Of a stretch of 64,000 nucleotides of DNA, positions 1-10,790 are shown piece by piece. The notes beneath the pieces are model-generated. The model saw only the letters and a list, made by a program, of their open reading frames with translations, had not been told where the DNA came from and made no database searches. The DNA comes from Pomphorhynchus laevis. Its lineage: Eukaryota > Acanthocephala > Palaeacanthocephala > Echinorhynchida > Pomphorhynchidae. The stretch is from the NCBI GenBank assembly GCA_012934845.2, contig WNNJ02001922.1:96206-160205 (forward strand), read 5' to 3'. Positions within the stretch are counted from its first letter, which is position 1. Each line of letters starts with the position of its first letter. Position numbers and translations under genes: made by a program.

Positions 1-129
1 ACGGATGATTGCATTTATGGATAAAGAATAAACATCCTTTTTGGATTTAATCGAACTGTTGAACTTAATTCTGTGCTGCTTCCAGTTATATAGCCATTTC
101 AATTGCCTGCGTTAGGTTGTTGTTTAATT

Positions 130-333
130 CTAGGATCCCTGCTTAATATACGATGAACACATGCCATTAATGAATACTTTTAGAATATTGTCTGAGCTAT
201 TCGCTAATTCAGACACAGCACCAAATTGACAAGCAGTAAAAAGCTCACGTAGGGTTCGGACAAATTGTGATCGACTGCTGATTCGTCTGTTTGCAAGAGT
301 GTAATTTGTATCTTGAAAATATGACGTTAACAC
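130..333 (-). other. Unassigned open frame, exon-like
   Basis: A 67-codon open frame with no recognised family. It contains charged and hydrophobic stretches (for example ISSRSQFVRTLRELF and SSDNILKVFING) and looks less biased than its AT-rich surroundings. I see no convincing splice acceptor upstream on the minus strand, and a stop lies close upstream. It could be a host exon or a decayed mobile-element frame. Confidence 0.2.
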
Positions 334-468
334 GTTATCGCGAATTGTCGATGTAATTTATTAACTGCTCCTTGAAACGTATCTTCTTTGTAAACCAATA
401 GAAAATTTCGAGTCGATATCAACTTGATCAGAAGACTACGTTTTCCATCATTGTCCAAATCATGTATC

Positions 469-558
469 CGCAATAAATGAATTGAAACTTATTTGCTAAT
501 GAGCCCAAAAATTCGCAATAAACGAATTAAAATTTATTTGCTAATGAACTCAAAAATC
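469..558. repeat. 45-bp tandem duplication
   Basis: Two adjacent 45-bp copies (469-513 and 514-558) begin CGCAATAAA and differ at a few positions. The rest of 334-880 is AT-rich and holds no gene I can support. Confidence 0.7.
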
Positions 559-879
559 GGGCCAATTTGCAGCATCTGAATCGATATACATTATCCCAAG
601 ACTAATGAACTTGTCCATTATAATTGCTTATTAAAGTGTAGTGAGCTAAAGCCAATTGCAGAGAAGATATATTAGGTTTTACAAACAATCATAATATAAG
701 GATAAGTATTAGTTACAAGTTAAAATATAATGTTGATAATCAATATGCAACGTTACGACAAATTTTTTAAACAAAGAATGTTTCGGGCAGGCAATGTAAC
801 TTTTTTCAAGACCTTGTTCGATCTGAAAAAGGATAAAGTATAAAACATTTATGGTATTTACTAAAATATAATGGATCAC

Positions 880-960
880 GTAGGAGCACGTAAGAGCTCA
901 TGCGTGCTCCTAACGTAGGAGCACGTAGGAGCTCCTGCGTGCTCCTAACGTAGGAGCACG
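880..960. repeat. 35-bp palindromic tandem repeat, about 2.3 units
   Basis: The units at 880-914 and 915-949 are followed by a partial copy. Each unit is itself an imperfect palindrome: GTAGGAGCACG at one end, GGAGCTCC in the middle and CGTGCTCCTAAC at the other end. The array abuts the 5' truncation point of the L2 fragment that begins about 961. Confidence 0.75.
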
Positions 961-1390
961 TTCGAGTGATCCTACGTCTCCGATGCTTCGACCACACATC
1001 CACATAATTTGCCCAACTCTCCTTGCCCACAATTCACAACCGCATTCTACTACGCCTTCTCGTTACTTTTCGTTTCATCGCTATCGGCTCCCCATCATTC
1101 ATCAACTTCCCTTTCTTAGACAACACTCGCCCACCTCACTATCGCTGCGTTCCCGCCATACCCTCTTACTCTACGTTCTTAATTACTCCAACAACTGTGG
1201 TCTCCGATCCTTCCTTGTCTCCACCCCACTCGCCTGAAATCAACTCCCACTCGACGTCCGCCGCTCTCCATCCTTTATTGCATTCAAATGCCGCCTCCGT
1301 ACCCACCTCCTTATTACATGATTTAGATTTCTGTTTTTTGTTGTTGTGGTAATGTAAGCGTGTGCCGGTACGCATTTGCTACGTAAAAAT
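961..1390 (+). mobile_element. L2-type LINE (family A), 3' fragment
   Basis: A 5'-truncated copy of the ORF2 C-terminus and 3' end. The coding remnant parallels copies A1 and A2 (RRFDHT..., GSPSFIN, RSFLV...). The end carries the family hairpin around GCGTGTGCCGGTACGC followed by an A-rich AAATAAA tail near 1380-1400. The reading frame is broken. Confidence 0.8.
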
Positions 1391-3240
1391 AAATATTTTT
1401 TAAAGATTCATAGTCAATAACAGGTTTTGTTGTCTTCAATATAGTATTTTATTAGGCAATATAATCTTCAATACAGTTTACAGTATTTTAAGCAAGTCTT
1501 TGATAATAACTATTGCTTACATTTAAAATTCAATTTTAATTTATATAATTTCTAAAATAAATCTGCTGGCAAATGCTATTCGTTATTTACTTCTTTAATT
1601 TATGGGAATAATACCCGGGATCAAAACTTAAAAGCCTGTTATTAATTAATCAGCTTTCAAAAATATCGAGCATTTTGTCCAGTCATTATTTTTATATCTT
1701 CATCTATAATGAATATTTTTACGTGACAAATTCTATTAATAAAAACAATTTGAAAATTATATTTTTATAATTTCTAAATCGATATTAAATTAATGTAATA
1801 TTTATAAAATTAATAAATATTATGTATATGTAAATGAAAGCATTGACAATTTTTTATATGAAATTATGTCAAAATTGCCGCACTGTGTAGTGAATCATAC
1901 AATCACTTGTGTGCGATTCAGTAGTTGTACAATGAAAGACGGGGGATGTAGAAGACGAATTTGGCATGTATTAATGCTCAGCAAAAGCTCCATTAGCACA
2001 ATTACTCAAAATGTTGTTAAAGTCGCTAAAAATGTCATAACCTTCACCAATTATGTTGCATATTAAATCAATATTTTTGATTTATAAATAACGTAATAAT
2101 AAATTTAAAAAAATCATTTAATTTGTTCAAATAAAAAATTCTAATTTAAAAAGCTATTTTCCTCGAAAATCAATATCAATGGTGGTCATTTCATGGTTAT
2201 TCAGACTCATCTGTGGAGAATAATCCTCATTGCGTGCTGATAAAACCACATGCTGCATAAATCCTTAAACGACCACATAACGACTTTATTATTGAAACGT
2301 AGAAGATACTGTTATACATTATTATAACAATGAGCATTATGAGACTTGCGAAACGGCAAGTCACAAACCTGGAGTGCCTTACACTACAGTAAGGCATGTA
2401 CTTATAGCTCAATCACACAACTATTTATTATTTATTACTTGTTTCATAATTACTAATTTTGATACATTTTGCGATTTTATTTTAGATGATAACTCTTTAT
2501 CCTGAACTTCTGCATTGCTACCTCCCGATACATAATCAGCATATGGTTCAATCTTTGTTAGTAAATTTAATAATTAAAATGATTCCAACGTATAAATTAA
2601 TTTTATCTGCTGCATGATATTACGTTTTGGCTGTTTTGTAAATTAATACTACAAAAATTAGAATTTTTATAAAATATAAGTCATCAATTTGGATTTTGTT
2701 TCCTTAATTTAGTAAATTAGTCATTTTTAAGATTTTTTAAAATTTGGATTTTTATAATTTAATATTTTTAATATAATTTTTTATAATTTTTATTATTTAT
2801 AAAATGTAAATTTTTAAAATTCAGGAGCAATATACTAAACGGATTAATTCAGAAATCTATTATGAACTAAGTAATAGATAATATATTATATATTATAAAT
2901 ACGATTACAAATCATCAATACGATTAGAAATCATCTATTTATATGCCTATGATATTAAATTACGGCGTGAAATCAGATCTCAACAGGACAGATCACTTCT
3001 TCAAGCAGATTTGGATACTCTTTCTAGCTGGACAGGAGACAATATAGACTGGGATACCTTCTATAAGATTGTGTTCTAAGATGCAAACTATGTCCTCGAT
3101 GACAAGCGCGGTGGTTGCGCAACGGACTGTTGCGCGACGGTATGTTGTGCTGTCACGCAACATGTACATTAATCTCACATATGTTGGACAAAGATAACTG
3201 TAAAATAATCCATACCTGCGCAAAAAAATATACTAAAGAG
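1391..3240. other. AT-rich region without a recognised gene
   Basis: I find no gene that I can identify. An open frame at 1866-2066 (+, 66 codons, Cys- and Ser-rich at its start) has no recognisable domain or splice context. The remainder is low-complexity A/T sequence with short inverted motifs. Confidence 0.5.
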
Positions 3241-5400
3241 AAGAGAGAAATTTATTTGGAGTGGCAAATACGTTCCAAAGCGCGCTTACAAGTCCACTAA
3301 GAATAATAAAAATTTTCAAACTGATAAAGAAAAATAATTCTGCAAACGAATTTAGTCCGTTAGTTCATTCCATTTGTTCAGTACATTCGTTCAGGCCGTT
3401 CGTTCAGGCTGCTCGTTCAGGCCGTTCGTTTAGACCGTTCGTTCAGGCCGTTCGTACAGTCCTTTCGTTCAGTCCTTTCGTTCAGTCCTTTCGTTCAGTC
3501 CTTTCGTTCAGTCCTTTCGTTCAGTCTGTTCGTTCAAGCCGTTCCTTCATGCCGTTTGTTCAGGTTGTTCGTTTAGTCCGTTCATTTAATCCGTTCGTTC
3601 AAACCTTTCGTTCACCCTGTTTGTTCAGTCCGCTTTTGAACAAACGTGGGGACAGTCCCCACGAGAAGGTGGGGACTGAGGCGGTATTTGAATGTAATAA
3701 AAAAAGAAGCGCGGCGTATATCGAGAAAGAGCTGATTCAATGCGAGTAAGACAGCGAAAAGGATCGGAGACCGTAGATGTTGAAGGAACGAAGAGTAAGA
3801 GCGAATTACGGGAATGCAGTGATAGAAAGGTTGGGCGAGTGTGTCTAAGAACGGGAGATTGATGAACGATGGGGAGACGACAGCGATGAGACGAAAACTT
3901 ACGATAAGGCATAGTGGCAAAAGAGGGAATGCTTCGAACGCAGCGATAGAGAGGTGGGGCGAGTGACGTCTATAAAACGGTGGTTTATGAACGATGGGGA
4001 GCCGACATCGATGATACGAAAAGTTACGAGAAGGCGGAGTTGGATGTGGATAGTGGGCCAGGAGATTTGGCAAAATATGTGGATGTATGGTCGAATCGAC
4101 GGAGACTAGAAGCACTCGAACAGCGGAGTTGATGATGCGTTGTAGGGGTAGGATGATGGACTTTTGAGAATTGGCGAAGATGCTGAGGCAGTAATCGATT
4201 TTAGTTAAAATAAGCGATGAAATAAGTGGCATACAGGAACGGAACTCGATAAGGTGCGGATACGGCGGATGTCATGGAGAATTAAGTTAGACGAGCCGAC
4301 CTTGTCACGGACGAAGGGTTTACGGCAAAGGTGATCATCGGAATGGAATCCTGAGAAAGTGAGATTATTAACAATGGGGATGATTGATGAGCAAAAATAT
4401 ACAGGGGGAAATATATGCTATGTCGACGGGGAAGTATCCACATTATTTTGGACTTGTCTAGGTTTAGAACGAGACAAAGATGGGAGAGACGTTTGTTGAT
4501 AGAAAAAAGACAGTTGGAGACAGAAATTGCGATATCGTGTATGCGATGGACGGTGCATGATCATATATAAGGATGTCATCGGCGTATTGCATGCCGTTAA
4601 AGGAGTAAGGTTTGATAAACGGAAAGAGATCGCTAAGTAGAAGAGAGAAAATCAGGGGACCTAGGACTGAACCTTGTAGGACCCCGTAGAAAATAGTGAT
4701 GAGAGGAGAGGCTGATGAATTTGAATAGACGTGAAAAGAACAGTCAGATAAATATGAAGAAGCCATGGTAATGAGGATAAAGAAACGCCTTAATCATAAC
4801 GAAGGCGAGAAAGGAGGATGGAGTGGTCGACGATGTTGAAGGCGGAGGAAAGGTCGAGGGAGATAAAAACACGATATAGAGCCTTGTCACGAGAACTGAG
4901 TAGGTCGTTGTAAACTTTCTTGCAGGCGATTTCTGTGGAGTGATTTGAGCGGAGAGCCGGTTGGAAAGGCGGGTACAGATTGGATGAGGAGAGATAAGCG
5001 TTGATCTGTATTAAGATAAGGGGTTCTAAGAGCTCAGAAAGAGTAGGGAGGAGTGAAATGGGGCGATAGCTAGAAGGAAGGGAGGGGTCGAGTGATTTTT
5101 TCTTAATGAGGAGGCGAACGATGGCGAATTTCCAGTGTGAAGTAAATATACGACTGGGGATGAAAGCGTTAAACGAAGTGGTGAGGAAAGGAAACATCGA
5201 TGAGCAAATGGATTTAAGAATTTGAGTAGGCAGTGGATCGGCATGTGAGACAGGGAGAAGATGAAAGAGTTCCGTGAGTATGAGGCGAGTAACAATGATA
5301 TGGAAGGGAGACAGGTTGTGAGAGAGCATCGTGGATACTTTGGTCTGAAGAAATAACGAATAATCCAGCTGAGGAGGACATGCAGTCCTCCTCTGCTTGC
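3241..5400 (-). mobile_element. L2-type LINE (family A-like), 5'-truncated copy
   Basis: Read on the minus strand, the coding part covers the RT and C-terminus. Landmarks are SYRPISLLPTLSELLEPLI, the HSTEIA motif, LDLSSAFNIVDHS, GVLQGSVLGP (normally GVPQGS) and QYADDILIYDHAP. The frame is broken into three main blocks (5470-4790, 4766-4464, 4232-3612). The 3' hairpin and A-rich end lie at about 3241-3300, separated from the ORF end by a 13-bp minisatellite. It is clearly older than A1 and A2. Confidence 0.85.
3351..3645. repeat. 13-bp minisatellite inside a LINE 3' region
   Basis: About 20 tandem copies of a unit close to CAGTCCTTTCGTT, with variants such as CAGGCCGTTCGTT. Five or more central units (about 3465-3525) are essentially identical. 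The array sits between the ORF2 end and the 3' hairpin of the surrounding L2 copy. It creates a spurious open frame with an F-x-P-F-V-Q periodicity. Confidence 0.85.
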
Positions 5401-5470
5401 TAGTCATCCTCTGCATCCAGCAGTGGGAGGGAAATGGCACTGATGAGTCATAGTGATGACCAAACGACAT

Positions 5471-6082
5471 TCGTCATTCTTTCGCGTTCGGCTTATATGA
5501 TTACTAAAAAATTCACGCGGAATGGTATCATCATTTGAGAAAAATTAGAATGTAAAATGAAAATGTTGATGAAATTGAAGCAAGTATATTGAAGATAAGG
5601 AAGATGAGTGGAATGTGGCAAGGCGTCGGGAACGGGTAAATGAGGGATTGCATTTATTGATTTATTGTGAAGAAGCCCTAGTGCAGGAACGTATACGTTG
5701 TTTGAAGAGGGGAAGCGAGGAGGAAGAACGGTCTTATGCTGGCAAAGAATTCCAGGCAAGTGGAGCAAAGACGATAAAATAGCGGATGCTAGGTTGAGTG
5801 CGGAGAGACGTCAAGAAGTAGAGAATTGCTTTATCGCAGAGCCAAGAGGGCATAACTCTAATCATCAAGATAATCAAGGTGTAAATAGAATGGTGAGTGA
5901 CAAATTAATTATCAACTAGAACACTTTGAATACTACATTAGATTAAACCTTTCATTTTAAACAAGTTTAGCAATCTTAGTAAACACATATTAAGTTATTA
6001 TAGCCATTAGCTTATTAGGAAAGTGTTTAACTTCAAATTTATTAAAATGCACAGTTTTTTATCAACATTTTACTTATTATAA
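5471..6082. other. Region without a recognised gene
   Basis: Moderately GC-richer sequence at 5560-5900 has open frames on both strands (5493-5768 minus, 5698-5919 plus). I recognise no domain in either. It may be an eroded piece of a LINE 5' region. The part from 5920 to 6082 is AT-rich. Confidence 0.4.
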
Positions 6083-6374
6083 TTTGGTCGGCTTCATAAA
6101 TTATCCTCGTGTGAAGTCTTTAATCCTAGATGCAGCACTGTACACTACAATCAGCGTAGGTGGACCTCATCAGCAGTGAGCCTACGCCTACCTTTCGTGT
6201 TTCGGTCCTTTAATGATCTGCAGAGGAAAATTTCAGCAGATCATTAAAGGACCGAAACACGAAAGGTAGGCGTAGGCTCACTGCTGATGAGGTCCACCTA
6301 CGCTGATTGTAGTGTACAGTGCTGCATCTAGGATTAAAGACTTCACACGAGGATAATTTATGAAGCCGATCAAA
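6083..6374. mobile_element. Near-perfect foldback (inverted-repeat) element
   Basis: Two arms of about 139 bp (6083-6221 and 6236-6374) are almost exact reverse complements around a 14-bp spacer. No ORF is supported. The right arm read on the plus strand contains CGAAAC (6253-6258) and CTGATGA (6284-6290), flanked by GGACC and GGTCC. It also holds an internal stem GCGTAGG/CCTACGC (6270-6276 with 6297-6303). Diverged relatives lie at about 57.54-57.64 kb and 57.91-58.03 kb. The near identity of the arms suggests a recent insertion or recent arm correction. Confidence 0.85.
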
Positions 6375-6449
6375 TGATGATACTCGCTCGTGTATGCAAT
6401 TATTCATTCTATTTTACTTATTTTTATTTATTAACTTTTAAAATTTTAG

Positions 6450-6613
6450 TCCTTTGGAAGTGTGCAAATTGCTTGATGAACAACATTTTTGCTGTGTCGG
6501 TCAGCTTGCTAGAATCAGAGTTGAACTGTTCAGGAAACTTCCTCTAGATGACCCCAAGGATAAGAACTATATGTCATGTATGCAAATATTTCATAAGCAT
6601 TTGAATAAACAAT
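6450..6613 (+). CDS. Internal exon of an unidentified host gene
   Basis: A coding exon of about 54 codons that opens after a pyrimidine/A-rich tract ending TTTTAG and closes at a GTAAGT donor. It encodes a largely helical, Cys-containing segment (VCKLLDEQHFCCVGQLARI, then KLPLDDPKD). The donor leaves one base (phase 1). The exon at 9290 starts with two bases in the matching phase, so the two join in frame. I do not recognise the protein. Upstream exons are not identified, so the start codon is unknown. Confidence 0.55.
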
Positions 6614-7599
6614 GTAAGTTGATAAAATACATTAGAGGAGCAAATAATTTATTTGCTTACAAGATTTACGTTATATATATAATTAAATTTTTTAATTTAT
6701 TATAAAAATTTAAATAGCAATATCATTTTAGAAATTGTATGAATGTCATAAAAATTATTTTGATTGTCCAAACAATATTTTATTACATTTATTGCCTTAA
6801 TGCTGATATTAATGTTACAAACAGCGTTTTTAATAAATAATCAAGTTCAAAAAATGTCATTTATTGATTGTGTATCACTGCAGCTGCTAAAATGTCCTTT
6901 GACTTAAACTAAATGTGATCGTAAAGTAGATGACGTTTACTATAAAGAATGGTAGTTCATCCACACATTAAGTGTACTTTGGCAATTTCCAGACTCGTCA
7001 TCTTGGAAGCAGCTCGTCTTAGATCCTTTAAGGAATAAGCTAATCTTTGATATCACATTTCTAATTGTAAAGTCCAACCTCATTTTCACAGAACATATTC
7101 AAGTTAAATTCTGAAAGTACTTCTGCTCTTGGGCTTTGCTCGTTCGTAAGGCAGTTGCTATTGTTCATCAGGTGTCAAAGCAAATCCGGAACCCTCATGA
7201 AATTACTCGATTTTTATCACATAACATATTCTAACGCTATGCACCGTACATTACCCCTCCACAAACGCATCATCTCAGTATTTTACCGTGAAATAATATT
7301 TCAATTTGCCTTCCTTCATTTAAAAATAATTTCGTCCAGCTTTGTGAGCTCATGCTGGTGAACAAGTAGAGTAGACAATGAGAAATAAATAATATTCTTT
7401 AATTTAAATAAAAGTAAATTCAATTTTACTATCAAGCAAATAGCAAAAACAATTTCTCTCATAAAATGACTCATCAAATAATAAAAATTATTAAAATTCT
7501 TTTAAATTTAGGTAAACAAAGTGGAAAATATTATTTGTCTCCTTTCAATGCAAAAGCAATGAAATAGTTTTATATCATTAAATAATTATATAATAATTT

Positions 7600-7700
7600 A
7601 TTTAAAGTGGCAAATGCGTACAAGCTGTACGCTTACAAGTCCACAAACAAAAACGAAAAAGTCAAGCAGATAAATTGTTTAAATGGGATCGGATTTGATA
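7600..7700 (-). mobile_element. L2-type LINE (family B), 3' end only
   Basis: A short 3' terminal fragment. The hairpin GCGTACAAGCTGTACGC lies near 7615-7633, with the AATTTATT tail on its left when read on the plus strand. The internal sequence closely matches the family B copies at 13.9 kb and 28.5 kb. Confidence 0.75.
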
Positions 7701-8089
7701 TATATAATTATTGAGACAAAATCGCTTGAAACTGTGGTCCAGGAGCCAAAGCTGGCTACGATTGATTTTTAATCCATATTTGCTGCTAAATTACTGGACT
7801 ACTGGACTTCGATTATGTATAATTTCTTTTATATTAAAAGGAAATTAGTGCCTGATGCATGATTAAACTGCAATACGTACTGTCATTTATCTTGTTTAAG
7901 ATGTTAAAATTTTTGATAAATTTGTTTAAAGAGAGAATATTTATTAAATAGATTTACATTTGGAGTTCCCACAAATGGGCTTCAACACAAAACGTACTAT
8001 ATATACAATATATTATGATAGGTCAAGTTAGTTGAAGGTTACAATATTAAGATTGTAGTTAATTGTTAGTGAATGTGTTTAACCGAAGA

Positions 8090-8945
8090 CCGACGTAATG
8101 CTAAGGACGAGCATCTTGCGAGGGCGAAAGAAACGTCTGCTCACAGTGAAGTGACACACTCGCTGTATGTCGATCTATGCTTTCGGGCTTGCTTGCGATG
8201 ATCGTCAACATATTTTTGGCAGATGGGCCTATGTTTCCTACATAGGCCCATAGAGAAAGTGAGAGGAATTAATCCGGCGCATTCGAGTTTTGTAACTCTC
8301 TCTAAGTACTTACTCCGTTTCCTGTTTTCATGATAGGTATGTGAACTCTGCATATTCAAAGCGTAAGACTGAGCAAGTGGATTGAAAACACAAACGTCCA
8401 TGAAGGACCGCTCCGTCGAATCGCCAAAAAGACTGTTGCATACTAAATCGAGCCTAGCAGATCTATCCTTTGTGGTAGAATCATTCTCAAAAATCATCCC
8501 TTCAGGAACTGGTGTAAGACATGGTTCGGCTAATAAGTTATAGCATACATCCTTTAGAGCTGAACTAATTACGTCGCGTATAATATTATGTCGAATGATG
8601 GAGATTCCTCCTATTTTACACGATTGGGCGTGAGAGATATTGAGTTTTTAGCCACAAGTGCATTTGTCGGGAATATCGTTTGGACTCCATCCGAAGCGTG
8701 TTGCAAGTGCGTCTTGTAATTGTTGTCTTGATAGGACGCGTTTATAGTAGATGGAAGGGAAACTGCTTAACCACAGTGAAGATCCGGGAGCATCAGCGAT
8801 GTGTTTGAGTAAATTCTGCTGTGCCAAATTTAAGCTGCTTATAGTCGTATGTGCTTCCACTTTTTGTGCTATCTTTTTCTCTTGTTTAATTTTGCAGGAT
8901 GTGTTGCTGTTCATCATCCCATAGAGCTGCTTCGATATTTAAGAA
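8090..8945 (-). pseudogene. Restriction-like (PD-(D/E)XK) nuclease remnant of a mobile element
   Basis: Two open blocks (8917-8648 and 8497-8141) and the stretch between them read as one decayed protein. Visible in order are a helical N-part (SSLWLSSFPS...RFGWSPNDIP), a zinc-knuckle-like C-x-C-x7-H-x3-C (KCTCG ... ISHAQSC), then RHNIIRD, AEPCL, a D-rich RLDLVCNSLFG, and MDVCVFNPLAQS. Cys/His knuckle, R-H-N and D...D-V spacing is what I know from restriction-like endonucleases of R2-type and similar elements. At least one stop interrupts it. No RT domain is visible nearby, so the parent element is not identified. Confidence 0.5.
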
Positions 8946-9004
8946 GGGGGCACACATACGTTTGCAGTTTTCATACGTTTGGAGTTTTCATACAAATTGA
9001 TAAA

Positions 9005-9075
9005 TTTGTAATAATAATAATTTATTTAAAGTGGCAAATGCGTGCCAGCTGCACGTTTACAAGTCTACTAATTAT
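9005..9075 (-). mobile_element. L2-type LINE 3' terminal fragment
   Basis: Only the last ~70 bp are present: the A/T tail (AATAATTTATTT on the plus strand), then GTGGCAAATGCGTGCCAGC and the other hairpin arm. It lies in the intron between the exons at 6450 and 9290. Confidence 0.65.
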
Positions 9076-9289
9076 ATGATCAATTTAATTATAAAAATAG
9101 TCATTTAATTTTTATTTTTAAAATTAGCTAATTATTTAATTTTTAAATCTGTAAAATATATAAATCAACAAAATATATGTTCAAAATTTCTTAAAAAACA
9201 AATTAACTCTCGTAAATCAGGGATACTATTTTAATGCAATTCATCTTGAAATGTTTTGATGATATTAACTGAATATTGCATACATTTAG

Positions 9290-9594
9290 ATAAGACTAAA
9301 TTAAACTGTGAAAATCAAATATTACAAATCGATGATAAATTTTCTGCGAGCGTAAAACGTCAAGAGGAAAACTCAGTATATGCTCGGCTTAAGCAAATGT
9401 GTGAATGGCCAGATCAATCAAAGATTCCTATTAAGGATAAAAGTATATTAGTGTATCTTCAATCAATAAACATGATGATATACCGTGTGAATGAATTGAT
9501 TGGAGTAATGAGTTTAGAATCGAAAATAGACACTCTTGTCTTTTTGACTGAGACATTTACGATAGTAACTGAAGAACTTAAAAAACTGCATTAG
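9290..9594 (+). CDS. Terminal exon of the unidentified host gene
   Basis: This exon opens after CATTTAG in phase with the exon ending at 6613 and runs 101 codons to a TAG stop. The segment is helical and partly charged (ENQILQIDDKFSASVKRQEE, KIDTLVFLTETFTIVTEEL), consistent with a coiled-coil or helical-bundle C-terminus. An AATAAA signal lies about 95 bases after the stop (near 9690). The ~2.7-kb intron has collected two LINE 3' ends and the nuclease remnant. I do not recognise the family. The matching phase across the intron is the main support that this is a real gene. Confidence 0.5.
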
Positions 9595-9837
9595 AGTTTT
9601 ACTCGATTTTTGGGATGTGTTATAGCATTGCTAATTAGAAATAACTGTTATGTTTTATTTAATTTATTAATTTGTAAATTTGTGATTTAAAATAAAATGC
9701 TATTTTTTGAATTTTAAACATTTACCATTTTGCAAAGCACTAGCTTGATACAATGATCGACGCGCATAATGATCCTTATTATGATTATTTATCTATAATA
9801 TTTATCATTTAAATAATATTTTAAATAATTCTGCTAG

Positions 9838-10095
9838 TTGTTGCCCGAAATTATACTCACAGGTATTGTACAGCAGGACGCTACTAATCAGCCTGGGTGG
9901 GTCAACTGCACAATAAAGCTATTTTTATTTCAAATAACAACTACATCTACTTCAAATAGATCACAAATAAAATCATTTTTAATTCGAAGACAATTTGACG
10001 ATGTTCTTATTTTAAAAATATTTAAAGAATATAAATGTTTAATGGATATAAAATTTGTCAAGAATATAAACATGCATATAAACATATATGAATGA
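9838..10095 (+). other. Open frame, possible exon, unassigned
   Basis: An open frame of about 85 codons that begins just after a CTAG acceptor-like site. The first ~60 codons (LPEIILTGIVQQDATNQPG..., KSFLIRRQFDDVLILKIF) look coding-like, and the end becomes low-complexity. No family is recognised. A CR1-type LINE fragment starts directly downstream. Confidence 0.2.
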
Positions 10096-10790
10096 TATAT
10101 AGTAGCTTTCTATGTAAAGCTACTAGGGCGTTATATTGTATTAAAAATGCATTCCTCCGGTTAAGCTGTCATATGTTCAAGAGGTTATTCATCTCCATCG
10201 TCAGGCCACACTTGGAGTACTGCATTCAGGCTTGTTTCACTGTCACAAAGCAAAAACCATTAGACTGGATTCTATTCTTAGGCGCGGATCGAGGCTTTGT
10301 ATTGGCTTAAGTGGTATTGACTATTATGTACGTCTAAATCGTATTGGGATGTTGTCGGTACGTGAGAGGTTCATATCTTTGGAAATGCTGTGTATATGGC
10401 ATATGTCGAATGATGCGGTGGGTTATCCTACTGATGTAATCACTAAGCGGGTAGGTAAGTTGCGGGGACAAGCAGAGTCATGTATAAACTTGGATTTGGC
10501 AGATTACCAAAAGTGTATAGATCTCAAGGAGAGGAATTAACATGTGGAATTCGTCGCCTGAGGAAGTCGTTGCAGTCCCCAGTTTGAGAACGTTTAAATC
10601 ACGATGCTACAAATGGATACGTGAACAATGCCGCCATTCAACACTACCACTGGAATACCCTAATTAGCTACGTTGACTGACTATTTGCTTTTCTTCTTTT
10701 TGGACTCTGCCTGAATAGCCTTTTGGCTTTGGTACGTATTGAAATAAATAAAAATATGTTGAAAAAATTAAACAAATAAGTTAAACAAAA
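10096..10790 (+). mobile_element. CR1-type LINE (family C), 3' fragment
   Basis: The C-terminal part of an ORF2 (FKRLFISIVRPHLEYCIQA, then SILRRGSRLCIG) is followed by a 3' region ending near an AGCC...GGCT hairpin and AATAAATAAA. A frame change lies near 10240. It is in inverted orientation to copy C1, which begins immediately to the right. Confidence 0.8.

Noticed and set aside
880-960. CRISPR-like array
   Set aside because: The units are contiguous without spacers, palindromic, few in number and in a eukaryotic context.
3261-3749. 162-codon plus-strand open frame with an F-x-P-F-V-Q repeat protein
   Set aside because: It is a translation of the 13-bp minisatellite and the antisense of an L2 end. 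The periodicity comes from the DNA repeat.
6253-6290. Hammerhead ribozyme call in the foldback arm
   Set aside because: CGAAAC and CTGATGA are present with complementary GGACC/GGTCC flanks, but no credible stem III or cleavage triplet could be placed. It is kept only as a finding, not as an ncRNA feature.
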